This document shows positions 5,020 to 5,090 of a DNA stretch of 5,090 bases, piece by piece (positions within the stretch are counted from its first letter, which is position 1; each line of letters starts with the position of its first letter). Both the position numbers and the translations under genes were made by a program. Below the pieces are notes generated by a model, which saw only the letters and a program-made list of their open reading frames with translations, had not been told where the DNA came from and searched no databases. Origin of the DNA: CAYWOS01 sp964459985 (GTDB lineage: Bacteria; Bacillota; Clostridia; Christensenellales; Aristaeellaceae); the NCBI GenBank assembly GCA_964459985.1, contig CAYWOS010000077.1:1-5090 (forward strand). Direction: 5' to 3'.

Positions 5020-5026
5020 GCCCGGC
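4993..5026 (-). terminator. Intrinsic terminator of the tRNA-Lys transcript
   Basis: On the minus strand CCGGGC-T-GTTTC (5025-5014 core) pairs with GAAAC-G-GCCCGG (5009-4998) around an AAAA loop, with one G-U wobble. Five T residues follow (4997-4993). The wobble becomes an A-C mismatch on the plus strand, so the structure is best read as a minus-strand terminator. It starts about 11 bases after the CCA end of the tRNA and separates it from the queD-like gene. Confidence 0.9.
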
Positions 5027-5037
5027 TGATCACGGTC

Positions 5038-5090
5038 TGGTGCGCCATCAGGGACTCGAACCCGGGACACCCTGATTAAGAGTCAGGTGC
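5038..5090 (-). tRNA. tRNA-Lys (anticodon CUU), 3' portion
   Basis: The minus strand from the right edge reads tail of the D-stem, anticodon stem CCTGA/TCAGG, and anticodon loop CTCTTAA, so the anticodon is CTT (reads AAG). A 5-base variable loop GTGTC, a T-arm with TTCGAGT loop, acceptor strand ATGGCGC, discriminator A and an encoded CCA (5040-5038) follow. The first ~23 bases, including the D-loop, lie beyond the window. A73 and U35 are the expected Lys identity bases. The T-stem CCGGG/CCCTG has one C-U mismatch at the second pair. The encoded CCA is usual in Bacillota. Confidence 0.95.

Overview
The window looks like an ordinary housekeeping stretch from a high-GC member of the Bacillota (Clostridia-like), probably an uncultured or gut-type lineage. 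This is an inference from several signs: strong GGAGG ribosome-binding sites on most genes, sigma-A-type promoters, a deoB-punA operon of the Bacillus/Clostridium kind, a YpsC/RlmL-type rRNA methyltransferase, and a CCA-encoding tRNA gene. The coding DNA is very GC-rich, with GCG, CGC and CTG codons dominant. No transposase, phage gene, CRISPR array or toxin system is visible.

Layout, left to right. Positions 1-45 are the last codons of a plus-strand gene whose tail resembles the RlmD/TrmA RNA m5U methyltransferases. It converges on a minus-strand operon that runs from a promoter at about 2242-2270 through phosphopentomutase (deoB, GTG start, 2206-1025) and purine nucleoside phosphorylase (punA, 1037-219, overlapping deoB by 13 bases). 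A strong intrinsic terminator at 127-96 ends the operon. Divergently, a plus-strand promoter at 2290-2318 drives a THUMP-domain 23S rRNA guanine methyltransferase (2341-3444), which ends at a bidirectional terminator (3461-3492). A second minus-strand unit starts from a promoter at about 4825-4853. It carries a QueD/6-pyruvoyl-tetrahydropterin-synthase homologue with an added zinc ribbon (4746-4180), then a small VOC/PhnB-like protein (4043-3651) that converges on the methyltransferase. The right edge holds the 3' two-thirds of a tRNA-Lys(CUU) gene on the minus strand with its own terminator.

DeoB and PunA act in sequence in nucleoside salvage. PunA phosphorolyses (deoxy)inosine and (deoxy)guanosine to base plus (deoxy)ribose 1-phosphate, and DeoB isomerises that to the 5-phosphate. 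The methyltransferase, the RlmD-like tail and the tRNA belong to the translation machinery. The queD-like and VOC genes have no link I can demonstrate beyond sharing a strand.

The most unusual content lies between the genes. Three short tandem-repeat arrays sit exactly at gene ends: a 12-bp array that reiterates a terminator 3' arm (3481-3528), a 38-bp array that supplies the stop codon and tail of the VOC gene (3536-3676), and a degenerate array of about 22 bp that reiterates the tRNA-Lys terminator arm (4933-5019). The QueD homologue also lacks the expected catalytic Cys and Glu. I see no convincing new multi-gene system here.
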